A stretch of DNA of 9,939 nucleotides from Bacteroidales bacterium (GTDB taxonomy: Bacteria > Bacteroidota > Bacteroidia > Bacteroidales > WCHB1-69), in assembly GCA_031273515.1 (NCBI GenBank), contig JAISRU010000033.1:1-9939 (forward strand), given 5' to 3'. Below the pieces are notes generated by a model. It had not been told where the DNA came from, did not search any database, and saw nothing but the letters and a program-made list of their open reading frames with translations. Numbering within the stretch: the stretch's first letter is position 1; each line of letters begins with the position of its first letter. Positions 1 to 6,179 of this stretch are shown in pieces. Position numbers and translations under genes: made by a program.

Positions 1-326
1 AAATCAATCAATTCTGTGTGATGCTCGGCAATCATTTTTTTGTTTGCACTCACCACATGTTTGCCTTTTTGCAACGCTTTTTTGGTGATTTGAAACGCTG
101 CGTCGGCGTCGTTAATCAATTCCACCACCACGTCAATTTCATCATCTTCCAATATATTGTCTGCATGGGTACTGAACAATTCCGCAGGTGCGTTGCGCTG
201 TTTATACGGATGTTTGATGACGATTTTCTTGATGTTTGATTTCAGTTGTGATTTCTGACTAAGAACCTGATAAATTCCTTCGCCCACTACGCCAAATCCG
301 AAAAGTCCTATATTTAGTTGTTTCAT
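1..326 (-). CDS. hom: Homoserine dehydrogenase, N-terminal part (runs off left edge)
   Basis: This enzyme reduces aspartate semialdehyde to homoserine with NAD(P)H, at the branch point to threonine and methionine. Translation from the ATG at 326 gives MKQLNIGLFGFGVVGEGIYQ, with the glycine-rich GFGVVG loop of a Rossmann NAD(P) domain at residues 9-14. Further on come a DDEIDVVVELI segment and the VVSANKKMIAEH stretch that matches the (V/T)(V/T)ANK motif typical of the family. The Rossmann domain starts at residue 4, so no aspartokinase domain is fused in front, unlike ThrA/MetL. About 108 codons are visible. The catalytic and any C-terminal ACT regions lie outside the window. It follows the metB-like gene by 84 bases on the same strand, which fits a shared methionine-pathway role. 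No clear TAnnTTTG box was seen in that gap, so it is probably co-transcribed. The identification rests on motifs and context. Confidence 0.9.
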   Translation of the reverse strand, partial: MKQLNIGLFGFGVVGEGIYQVLSQKSQLKSNIKKIVIKHPYKQRNAPAELFSTHADNILEDDEIDVVVELINDADAAFQITKKALQKGKHVVSANKKMIAEHHTELID

Positions 327-410
327 CTGTTTATATTTTCTCTTTTATTTATAGCCAATACCTGACAAAACGCAATATAATCATCCTCTTGTGTCTGAAT
401 TATCTTTTTG

Positions 411-1565
411 TTATGGATGTTTCAATTTTGATAAAGCGGTTTCGAGGTCATGAATTAAATCTTCCGCATCTTCGATTCCCACCGAAAGACGGATTAATGA
501 ATCCTGAACACCTGAACTTAAACGTTTTTCACGAGGAATGGAAGCGTGCGTCATCTGTGCAGGATGACAAATCAGACTTTTTACACCACCCAGACTTTCT
601 GCCAATTTGAAGTATTTGGTAGATGTAACGAATTGACTCGCCGCATCCACAGTATCTTCTTTCAAACTGAATGAAATCATACCGCCGAAAATTCCGTTTT
701 GTTGTCTTTTTGCGACTTCGTGGTTTTTGTGTCCGACAAGTCCGGGATAATAAACCTTGTCGATTTCAGATTTGGCAGTCAGGTATTGTGCGATTTTCCA
801 CGCGCTTTCGCTCTGTCTTTTCACTCTCAATTCGATAGTTTCTATCCCTCGAATAGTAAGAAAACAATCCCATGGACCTAAAATTCCGCCGCTTGCGTTT
901 TGAATGAATTTGATTTTTTCGGAAAGTTCCTTTGTCTTTGTAACCACCAATCCTGCAAGCAAGTCGGAATGTCCGCCGATGTATTTGGTTGCGCTGTGGA
1001 TGATGATGTCTGCACCCAATGTAAATGGCTGTTGCGCTATCGGACTTGCAAAAGTATTGTCCACCACCACAAGCGATCCGAATGGTTGGGCAATCGCTGC
1101 AATTTTCTGAATGTCGGAAACTTTTAGCGTCGGATTGGTAGGTGATTCAATCCAAATCAATTTAGTTTTGTCGTTGAGATAGTCTGAAATGTTTTCAGCA
1201 TCAGTCGTATCTACATAATGGATTTTAATACCTAATTTTTGGTAAACGTGCGTGAACAGTCTGTATGCTCCGCCGTAAATGTCATCTACGGCAATAATTT
1301 CGTCGCCTGTCGAAAGCAGTTTGACTACCGCATCTATCGCAGCCAAGCCTGTTGCAAAGGCAAATGCGCCGTGTCCGTTTTCCAATTGCGCAACGATGTT
1401 TTCCAAGGCTGTGCGAGTAGGATTGTTAGTACGTGCATAGTCATACCCTTTGTGTACCCCCGGCGCTTGCTGCACGAAAGTAGAAGTCTGGTAAACCGGA
1501 ACCGCAATTGCGCCTGTCAATTCGTCAACCGGTATGGAATGGATGATGTCTGTAATTCTGCTCAT
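411..1565 (-). CDS. metB: Cystathionine gamma-synthase / cystathionine lyase family PLP enzyme
   Basis: This is a 384-residue cytoplasmic PLP enzyme of the Cys/Met metabolism family. Its likely reaction joins cysteine to an activated homoserine to give cystathionine, although a lyase activity cannot be excluded. Visible landmarks are VPVYQTSTF at 22-30, the phosphate-binding YARTNNPT at 43-50, Tyr97 in DIYGGAY, Asp169 in VVVDN (pyridine nitrogen partner) and the Schiff-base lysine Lys194 in SATKY, followed by GGHSD. Arg359 in LIRLSVGIED is the expected carboxylate-binding arginine. The length is normal for the family. An oddity is SLGGVKSL at 324-331, where E. coli MetB-type enzymes have Glu in place of the Lys. 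Plant cystathionine beta-lyases also have GxVKSL, so the exact reaction is uncertain. It sits 51 bases after ackA and 84 bases before hom. The hom neighbour favours methionine biosynthesis. The family call is secure; synthase versus lyase is inference. Confidence 0.9.
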   Translation of the reverse strand: MSRITDIIHSIPVDELTGAIAVPVYQTSTFVQQAPGVHKGYDYARTNNPTRTALENIVAQLENGHGAFAFATGLAAIDAVVKLLSTGDEIIAVDDIYGGAYRLFTHVYQKLGIKIHYVDTTDAENISDYLNDKTKLIWIESPTNPTLKVSDIQKIAAIAQPFGSLVVVDNTFASPIAQQPFTLGADIIIHSATKYIGGHSDLLAGLVVTKTKELSEKIKFIQNASGGILGPWDCFLTIRGIETIELRVKRQSESAWKIAQYLTAKSEIDKVYYPGLVGHKNHEVAKRQQNGIFGGMISFSLKEDTVDAASQFVTSTKYFKLAESLGGVKSLICHPAQMTHASIPREKRLSSGVQDSLIRLSVGIEDAEDLIHDLETALSKLKHP

Positions 1566-1616
1566 CTGTTTTTACATTTTAAAGATTTGTAACTGTGTTC
1601 TGTCTGTATAAATTCT

Positions 1617-2828
1617 TTATTTCGCATCACTGACTGCCAGATTATAGGTGTCCTGAGCGATAACAAGTTCTTCGTTGGTTGTAACGGAAAGGACTTTTAC
1701 CTTGCTTCCCTGTTTTGAAATAATTCCGTCTTCTCCTGCAAAGCGTTCATTGGCGACGGGGTCTAATTCGACGCCAAGAAAGTCCATATTTTCGAAAATA
1801 GCTTCCCGCATAAACCACGCATTTTCGCCGATTCCGCCTGTCATTGCGATAATATCCACTCCATTCATGGCAGCAATATAAGCGCCGATGTATTTTTTTA
1901 CCCGATAAGCGAACATATCAAAGGCATATCTGCAACGTTCATCTCCGGCGTCTTTTCCTGCGCGGATGTCCCTCATGTCGGATTTTCCTCCTGAAATTCC
2001 CTGCAAACCTGATTTCTTATTTACAAGGTCGCTCATTGACTTGTAATTCAAGTTTTCTTTTTCTGCAATGTACATCAGTACGCCAAGGTCAAGGTCGCCC
2101 GACCGTGTCCCCATTATCAAGCCTTCAACGGGGGTAAATCCCATCGACGTATCTACCGATTTGCCGCAGTCCACCGCACAAATGGACGCCCCGTTGCCCA
2201 GATGACAAACGATAATCTTTTTTTGCGTCCAATCTTCTCCCAGCATGTTTGCCGCTTTGGGAGCTACATATTTGTGACTTGTTCCGTGAAAACCGTAACG
2301 ACGAATTTTCATATTGGTATAATATTCGTAGGGAATTGCATACAAATAGGCGTGGGGTTGCATGGTTTGATGAAAAGACGTATCGAATACGCCAACCTGT
2401 TTTACTTTTGGCAACAGACGTTTCATTACGCGCAACCCCATGAGGCTGCCCGGATTATGCAACGGAGCAATTGCGCATAATTGTTCAATCCATTCCAATT
2501 CCTGATCTCCGATAACAGCGCTTTGAGAAAAATATTCTCCTCCGTGAGCGACGCGGTGTCCACATGCTCCGATTTCACTGATATCGGTTATCACTCCATA
2601 GGTTTTATCCGTAAGCATTTGGAGTATTCGGTTAATTCCTTCTTCATGATTGGGAACAGGCGTTTGCAGATAATATTTTTCTTTATCTTTTGCCCGATGA
2701 GTAAATTCTCCCATATCCAATCCGATACGTTCCACCAATCCTTTTGCCATTACTTCGGCATTGTTCTCCATGTCAATCAACTGATACTTAATAGAAGAAC
2801 TCCCACAATTCAAAACTAATATTTTCAT
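1617..2828 (-). CDS. ackA: Acetate kinase
   Basis: Acetate kinase interconverts acetyl phosphate plus ADP with acetate plus ATP. It gives fermenting Bacteroidota ATP at the end of glycolysis. The 403-residue length is typical and all signatures are present: NCGSSS at 7-12, HRVAHGG at 91-97 (Arg92), FDTSFH at 148-153 with catalytic Asp149, RRYGFHGTSH with His181, HLGNGAS at 209-215, the MGTRSGDLD loop with Arg242, GISGGKSD at 277-284, GGIGEN at 331-336 and TNEELVIA near 384-391. These match the acetate kinase/sugar kinase/Hsp70 fold catalytic residues known from characterised enzymes. The ATG at 2828 is preceded by AAAAGG and, about 58 bases upstream, by a TACCTTTG box. The usual partner pta is not next to it; the metB-like gene follows after 51 bases. 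Nothing in the protein looks damaged. Confidence 0.98.
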   Translation of the reverse strand: MKILVLNCGSSSIKYQLIDMENNAEVMAKGLVERIGLDMGEFTHRAKDKEKYYLQTPVPNHEEGINRILQMLTDKTYGVITDISEIGACGHRVAHGGEYFSQSAVIGDQELEWIEQLCAIAPLHNPGSLMGLRVMKRLLPKVKQVGVFDTSFHQTMQPHAYLYAIPYEYYTNMKIRRYGFHGTSHKYVAPKAANMLGEDWTQKKIIVCHLGNGASICAVDCGKSVDTSMGFTPVEGLIMGTRSGDLDLGVLMYIAEKENLNYKSMSDLVNKKSGLQGISGGKSDMRDIRAGKDAGDERCRYAFDMFAYRVKKYIGAYIAAMNGVDIIAMTGGIGENAWFMREAIFENMDFLGVELDPVANERFAGEDGIISKQGSKVKVLSVTTNEELVIAQDTYNLAVSDAK

Positions 2829-2883
2829 CCTTTTGATTTATTCTAAATGTATTGTTTACTAAAATTTAGTTGAAATAATAATT

Positions 2884-2921
2884 TGCAAAGGTACAAAATT
2901 TAATTGAGAATTGAGAATTGA
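2884..2921. repeat. AATTGAG tandem repeat within shared promoter segment, copy 1
   Basis: Positions 2902-2921 hold almost three tandem copies of the heptamer AATTGAG. Together with the ackA -7 box they form a 30-base segment (2884-2913) that matches 6137-6166 at 27 of 30 positions with no gap. Both copies lie in the same orientation relative to the gene they precede (ackA here, the TPR gene there). Confidence 0.7.
2886..2893 (-). promoter_or_regulatory. -7 promoter box of ackA (TACCTTTG)
   Basis: Read on the minus strand this is TACCTTTG, a perfect match to the Bacteroidota -7 consensus TAnnTTTG. It would start transcription roughly 50 bases before the ackA ATG. No convincing TTTG -33 element lies at the expected 19-21 base distance; that space is filled by CAATTCTCAATT repeat sequence. 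The box is inside a 30-base segment repeated upstream of the TPR operon. Confidence 0.6.
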
Positions 2922-2982
2922 AACACCCATGACAAAAGATAAATTTGGACACACAAAAGACAGCCGTCGTTGCGAGTTCCCA

Positions 2983-3004
2983 CCCTGCCGCCGGGACGTC
3001 AGGG
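2983..3004. other. GC-rich hairpin, function unknown
   Basis: CCCTG at 2983-2987 pairs with CAGGG at 3000-3004 around a GC-rich loop containing GACGTC. The surrounding stretch of about 50 bases (2960-3010) is much richer in G+C than the AT-rich flanks. A run of A6 follows at 3005-3010 and T7 at 3021-3027, which can pair with each other. There is no gene on either strand here. It could be a repeat fragment or part of an untranslated leader. The stem is only 5 bp. Confidence 0.3.
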
Positions 3005-3148
3005 AAAAAAGGGTTAATTCTTTTTTTGAGGCGCTATGAAAATAAATAGAACCTTTACATAAAGCAGAATCGGAAATAAATGCAACGCTGTGTAAAATGT
3101 TGACACCTGCAAACATGTTGGAGAATTTTGAAGTATTGTCATCGCAGG

Positions 3149-3190
3149 AAAAAAATTATCTGCGCAATAAGTTTTCAACGGCTGCGCAGA
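3149..3190 (-). terminator. Possible rho-independent terminator (minus strand)
   Basis: On the minus strand TCTGCGCA (3190-3183) pairs perfectly with TGCGCAGA (3166-3159) across a 16-base loop. TAAT and then a T7 tract (3155-3149) follow. The tract starts 3 bases after the stem, and the stem is 8 bp with 5 G/C pairs, so strength is moderate. It lies just downstream of the stop of the small remnant at 3200-3370, where a terminator for that gene would be expected. It competes with the hairpin at 3180-3212. Confidence 0.5.
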
Positions 3191-3212
3191 AAAAATAATT
3201 CACTGCGCAGCC
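3180..3212. other. 10-bp perfect inverted repeat (GGCTGCGCAG/CTGCGCAGCC)
   Basis: GGCTGCGCAG at 3180-3189 is the exact reverse complement of CTGCGCAGCC at 3203-3212, with a 13-base A/T-rich spacer. On the plus strand it is followed by ATTTTTGA, weakly terminator-like. The left arm is shared with the hairpin at 3159-3190, so only one of the two structures can form at a time. The core CTGCGCAG is itself palindromic, so a dimeric protein could also bind here. Confidence 0.5.
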
Positions 3213-3370
3213 ATTTTTGACCGATTACCTTCACTTTGGTAAACTTCGCTGTTCCAAGCATTTCCTTTAATTTGCTGCAGGGTAAATATTACGTCCACTT
3301 TCTTTACTGATGATGCCGTTACTTCCTCTGCGGTGTCTTTGCCCTCGCTGCTCAATGTGATGCGCACCAA
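3200..3370 (-). pseudogene. Small unrecognised coding remnant (56 codons, no ATG start)
   Basis: The minus strand is open from a TGA just upstream of 3382 to the TGA at 3202-3200. The first usable starts are TTG at 3370 or GTG at 3367. The translation begins LVRITLSSEGKDTAEEVTAS and continues with VKKVDVIFTLQQIKGNAWNS before ending in SKMAAQ. The composition (Val, Lys, Glu, Gln, Asn, single Trp, no Cys) is unlike noise in AT-rich DNA. There is no ATG, no -7 box and no ribosome site, and a repeat copy abuts its 5' end. A terminator-like hairpin follows the stop. I read it as the 3' end of a decayed gene on the minus strand. I do not recognise the family, and it may still be a chance open frame. 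Confidence 0.3.
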
Positions 3371-3380
3371 TTTGCAATTA

Positions 3381-3426
3381 AATAATCATGTTCATCTGTT
3401 AATCAGAGGAATCAGAGTTCAGGACA
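3381..3426 (+). repeat. Interspersed intergenic repeat, copy A
   Basis: This starts AATAATCATGTTCATC and ends AATCAGAGTTCAGGACAA. The same framework, AATAATCAT followed by a TCCATC/TTCATC block and AATCAsAGTTCArGACAA, recurs at 6321-6361 in the other gene-free region. The distal half recurs on the minus strand at 6181-6203. It lies between the popT terminator and the remnant gene. Its extent is approximate. Confidence 0.6.
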
Positions 3427-3485
3427 AAAATAAGAAAAAGGCGCAGGAGGTCATCGTTTTGTAAAACGCATGACCATCGCACGCC
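3426..3485 (-). terminator. Strong rho-independent terminator of the TPR-popT operon
   Basis: On the minus strand the inner stem GGTCAT-G-CGTTTT (3475-3463) pairs with AAAACG-ATGACC (3460-3449) around a 2-base loop, with one bulged base. An outer stem with GGCG (3485-3482) and CGCC (3443-3440) extends it to about 20 pairs, including wobbles and one mismatch. It runs straight into TTTTTCTTATTTTT (3439-3426). It lies about 156 bases after the popT stop and is the best terminator in the window. Confidence 0.8.
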
Positions 3486-3529
3486 AATAAAAAGAAAGAA
3501 GTTTTTTCATATAGAATTTTGTCAGGGCT

Positions 3530-3554
3530 GTCTACTGTGTCGGTAGACCTTTTT
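3530..3554 (+). terminator. Terminator-like hairpin on the plus strand, no gene in front of it
   Basis: GTCTACTG (3530-3537) pairs with CGGTAGAC (3541-3548), 8 bp with one G-T wobble, around the triloop TGT. CTTTTT follows. On the plus strand this is a plausible rho-independent terminator, but no plus-strand gene precedes it for kilobases. On the minus strand it would be a hairpin in the 3' untranslated region of popT without a T tract. Confidence 0.45.
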
Positions 3555-3641
3555 CTTCATTTGTATGAACTGTAATTCCAATAATTAAATGGGGAACATA
3601 ATACATGCCAAACTAAGATTTCAGCAATAAGGTTTTTTCAT

Positions 3642-4631
3642 CTACATATTAAAATCTGTCATAATCACCTTGTCCTGCTTGTCTGTTTTGTTTGCTTTCT
3701 TTTTCAGTTTCAGAGAAATAAATTCTACTGCCAATACCAAAACAATGCCTGTAACAATGAAAAGTATAGCATAGAGTAAATGATTAATATTTCCTGTCAG
3801 TTGTTCATATTCTGCCGGAGATACATTCGTTTCGATTAAAGGTCTCACCATGTCGTGATTATCCGTATATGTACTTACCGTATGTTTCCATGGCCAGATT
3901 TTATTCAAAGACCCAAACATAAAACCTGCCAGAGAAGCAAGCGTTATCATCTTAAAATGTTTAAACAACCACGATAAAAGATTGGCAAAACTTACAATCC
4001 CGATAAAAGCGCCTGAAATAAAGAGCAGTAATATCGGGACGTCAACCGTTTTGATGGCATGCAGTAGAAAATAATATTGTCCGAGCAATACCAAAATGAA
4101 ACTGCCCGAAATACCGGGAAGAATCATTGCACAGATAGCAATAACGCCGCATAAGAAAATATACCAGTACGCACTGTTCGTTCCCAGAGGCGCATTTTCG
4201 GGAGAGGTAATCACAAAAGAAACAATGGTGAATAAAGCAAAAGCAAGAATTGTTCTCCATTCCCATTTTACTCCCTTGCCTACCAAATAAGTGGAAGAAA
4301 GTACCAAGCCAAAGAAAAACGACCAGACTAAAATCGGATACGTATCCAATAACCACGTTATTAAATGAGCCAAGGTGAAGAAACTCGTAGCAATTCCCAG
4401 CACAAGGCAAAGCAAAAAAGAACCGTCAATGTTTCTCCAGAAAAGTCTGAATTTCCCTGTGAAGAGGAGTTTCAGGTTTGCAAAGCCAATACTTTTGATT
4501 GCCTGTATCAGTCGTTCGTAAATGCCTGTAATAAAAGCAATCGTCCCGCCTGATACACCCGGAACAACATCCGCTGCTCCCATTGCCATTCCTTTTAAAT
4601 AAATTCCGATAAGATTTTTAATATACTTCAT
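3642..4631 (-). CDS. popT: DUF368 polytopic membrane protein, PopT-type undecaprenyl-phosphate translocase family
   Basis: This is a 329-residue inner-membrane protein with about eight or more hydrophobic segments and a short basic C-terminal tail (KLKKKANKTDKQDK). The N-terminal GMAMGAADVVPGVSGGT (14-30) is the DUF368 signature. A second related motif, AMILPGISGSF at 168-178, shows an internal duplication: PGVSGG at 24-29 and PGISGS at 172-177, each followed by a hydrophobic helix and an LIQAI or LLHAI end. Members of DUF368 have been shown to help return undecaprenyl phosphate, the carrier for peptidoglycan and surface polysaccharides, across the membrane. That role is assigned here by family only. 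The gene lies 15 bases after the TPR gene and depends on its promoter. It ends with TAG at 3644-3642, and a strong terminator lies 156 bases further on. The length is normal and it looks intact. Confidence 0.88.
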   Translation of the reverse strand: MKYIKNLIGIYLKGMAMGAADVVPGVSGGTIAFITGIYERLIQAIKSIGFANLKLLFTGKFRLFWRNIDGSFLLCLVLGIATSFFTLAHLITWLLDTYPILVWSFFFGLVLSSTYLVGKGVKWEWRTILAFALFTIVSFVITSPENAPLGTNSAYWYIFLCGVIAICAMILPGISGSFILVLLGQYYFLLHAIKTVDVPILLLFISGAFIGIVSFANLLSWLFKHFKMITLASLAGFMFGSLNKIWPWKHTVSTYTDNHDMVRPLIETNVSPAEYEQLTGNINHLLYAILFIVTGIVLVLAVEFISLKLKKKANKTDKQDKVIMTDFNM

Positions 4632-4646
4632 GTTTGATACTATTAA

Positions 4647-6113
4647 TTAATATTTATGCGTCAATTCTCTGATGATGTCGATCACTTCGGGCAATTGTGT
4701 CGTTTGTTCGTCATAGTTCAAAAACAAATCTAAATTACCAGGGTCTGTTTGATAAGCAATCCGAAGATACATATTGCCATTGATATAATCTCCCGACAAA
4801 AAGCAGTAATTCGCCATGCGATATATCAATGATATCTTATTAAAAGGATGTATTGGTTTTTCCAGAGCTTTTCCAAGAATGAGACGAGCCTTGGTATAAT
4901 CTTCCGCATCGGCATAGTACATCGAATACGAAAGCCATCCGTCAGGAAGGGATGGGAATTTTTCGATAGCCTGTTCATAAAACGAAATAGCTTCCTCATC
5001 TCTGTCGAGTTCAATCAAATAATCAGCCATCAGCAACAGGACTTCTATGGTAGGGGCATTTGTTTTTAGCGCTCTTGTCAGATAGTCGATAGCTTCTTCG
5101 TATTTGTTATCTGCTGCAAGTGTTACTGCCATTGCCGTCAATACCTCAACATTGTCAGGAACGGCGTCCAACGACAGACCGTAATAGTAGACCGCCATTT
5201 CAAATTCTCCCATTGCGCAATACACATCTGCTATATCATCATAAAAATCAGTTCGTTCCGGTGAAAGCGTCATCGCTTCGTGGAAACATTCCAACGACTT
5301 ATCCCATTTTTCCCATAAAAAATAAACGTTTCCCAAAGAAAGAAGTAAATTGGACGATGTGTGTATTGCCACTGCATTTTCCAAAGCCGTTGCCGCTTTT
5401 GCGTATATGGAAAGAAGAATATAAACGTTTCCCAAATGCATCCACCCTCTGTGTGAAAAAGGGAAAATTTTTGCATAAGATTCAAAAAACAACAATGCCG
5501 CTTCCGGTTTAAACAGGAGATGAAAATACAAATCCTGAAGCAACCACGATTCCTGTTGAGGATCCAAGGTCAGCAATTTTTCACAGTAATAAATGAGATT
5601 GGGAATATCTTCTTTTTTGGCAAACAGAAAAATAAGTTCCCAATAGATACTTATTTTTTCGTCGTCTGTCTGAGCTATTTGTAATAAGTTTGAACACAAG
5701 GATCCGGCTTCGGACAAAGCATTCAGTTTGCGATATATCTGTATCAGGAAACAACCCTGTTCCATTCTTTCATAATCTGGTATACTGATGTTTTTCAGTT
5801 GCTTTACAGTTCTATCCGCAGACAATTCGCCGGTTAGATATCTGTAAAAAACATAAAACATCTTCAGCAAACAGGCTTGAGGATATTGACTGATACCTGC
5901 ATGAATCACAGTCTCTGTCATTTTCTTATCGACGTCCGACAAAGAAAACGGCTCTTTATAAAACTGAGTATAATGAATAAACAAATTCACATAATCATCC
6001 GAGCTAAGGTAAATGGCATGATGATACTTAACCATATTCTCATAGCGTGAAATCAATTCATTCTCTTCTGTTTCTCCATATTCTTCCTCCGAAGAAAAAA
6101 AATCATCTATCAT
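4647..6113 (-). CDS. Cytoplasmic tetratricopeptide-repeat (TPR) protein
   Basis: This is a 488-residue protein with no signal peptide or membrane segment. The N-terminus is very acidic (MIDDFFSSEEEYGETEENE), followed by helical repeats. From about residue 221 at least five 34-residue TPR units run in register (about 221-252, 253-286, 287-320, 321-354, 355-388), with the usual W/L-G-Y and A positions, for example LGNVYFLWEKWDKSLECF and ADYLIELDRDEEAISFYEQA. More degenerate repeats flank them. TPRs form protein-binding scaffolds, and the partner is unknown. I chose the ATG at 6113 rather than 6149 because a TATCTTTG -7 box lies at 6146-6139; an ATG at 6149 would lie upstream of the transcription start. 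The DUF368 gene follows after 15 bases, so the two form an operon. A functional link to carrier-lipid recycling is inference from that arrangement. Confidence 0.88.
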   Translation of the reverse strand: MIDDFFSSEEEYGETEENELISRYENMVKYHHAIYLSSDDYVNLFIHYTQFYKEPFSLSDVDKKMTETVIHAGISQYPQACLLKMFYVFYRYLTGELSADRTVKQLKNISIPDYERMEQGCFLIQIYRKLNALSEAGSLCSNLLQIAQTDDEKISIYWELIFLFAKKEDIPNLIYYCEKLLTLDPQQESWLLQDLYFHLLFKPEAALLFFESYAKIFPFSHRGWMHLGNVYILLSIYAKAATALENAVAIHTSSNLLLSLGNVYFLWEKWDKSLECFHEAMTLSPERTDFYDDIADVYCAMGEFEMAVYYYGLSLDAVPDNVEVLTAMAVTLAADNKYEEAIDYLTRALKTNAPTIEVLLLMADYLIELDRDEEAISFYEQAIEKFPSLPDGWLSYSMYYADAEDYTKARLILGKALEKPIHPFNKISLIYRMANYCFLSGDYINGNMYLRIAYQTDPGNLDLFLNYDEQTTQLPEVIDIIRELTHKY

Positions 6114-6136
6114 AATAAATACATTTTCCTTACAGC

Positions 6137-6166
6137 TGCAAAGATACATTATTTAATTGAGAATTG
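6137..6166. repeat. Shared promoter segment, copy 2
   Basis: This matches 2884-2913 at 27 of 30 positions without gaps. The shared blocks are TGCAAAG, TAC and TTTAATTGAGAATTG. The similarity covers the -7 box and everything up to about -35. Only one and a half heptamer units (AATTGAG) are present here, against almost three in copy 1. Confidence 0.7.
6139..6146 (-). promoter_or_regulatory. -7 promoter box of the TPR-popT operon (TATCTTTG)
   Basis: The minus strand reads TATCTTTG, a perfect TAnnTTTG box, about 25 bases before the chosen ATG. The leader would therefore be short. As at ackA, the -33 position is occupied by CAATTCTCAATT sequence rather than TTTG. Confidence 0.6.
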
Positions 6167-6179
6167 CCATGCGGACGAA

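Noticed and set aside
1239..1592. A 117-codon plus-strand frame antisense to metB
   Set aside because: It is a shadow of the metB coding frame, whose catalytic motifs are intact.
2859..3116. An 85-codon minus-strand open frame before ackA
   Set aside because: It covers the AATTGAG repeats, the ackA -7 box and the GC-rich hairpin. Its translation looks like non-coding DNA.
2829..3641. Possible tRNA, riboswitch or other known RNA in the gap
   Set aside because: No cloverleaf, T-loop GTTCRANYC or SAM/TPP-type motif could be found. The structures seen are simple hairpins.
6114..6149. N-terminal extension of the TPR protein from the ATG at 6149
   Set aside because: The extension contains the perfect TATCTTTG box, so that ATG would lie upstream of the predicted transcript start. 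The acidic MIDDFF start at 6113 is a better fit.
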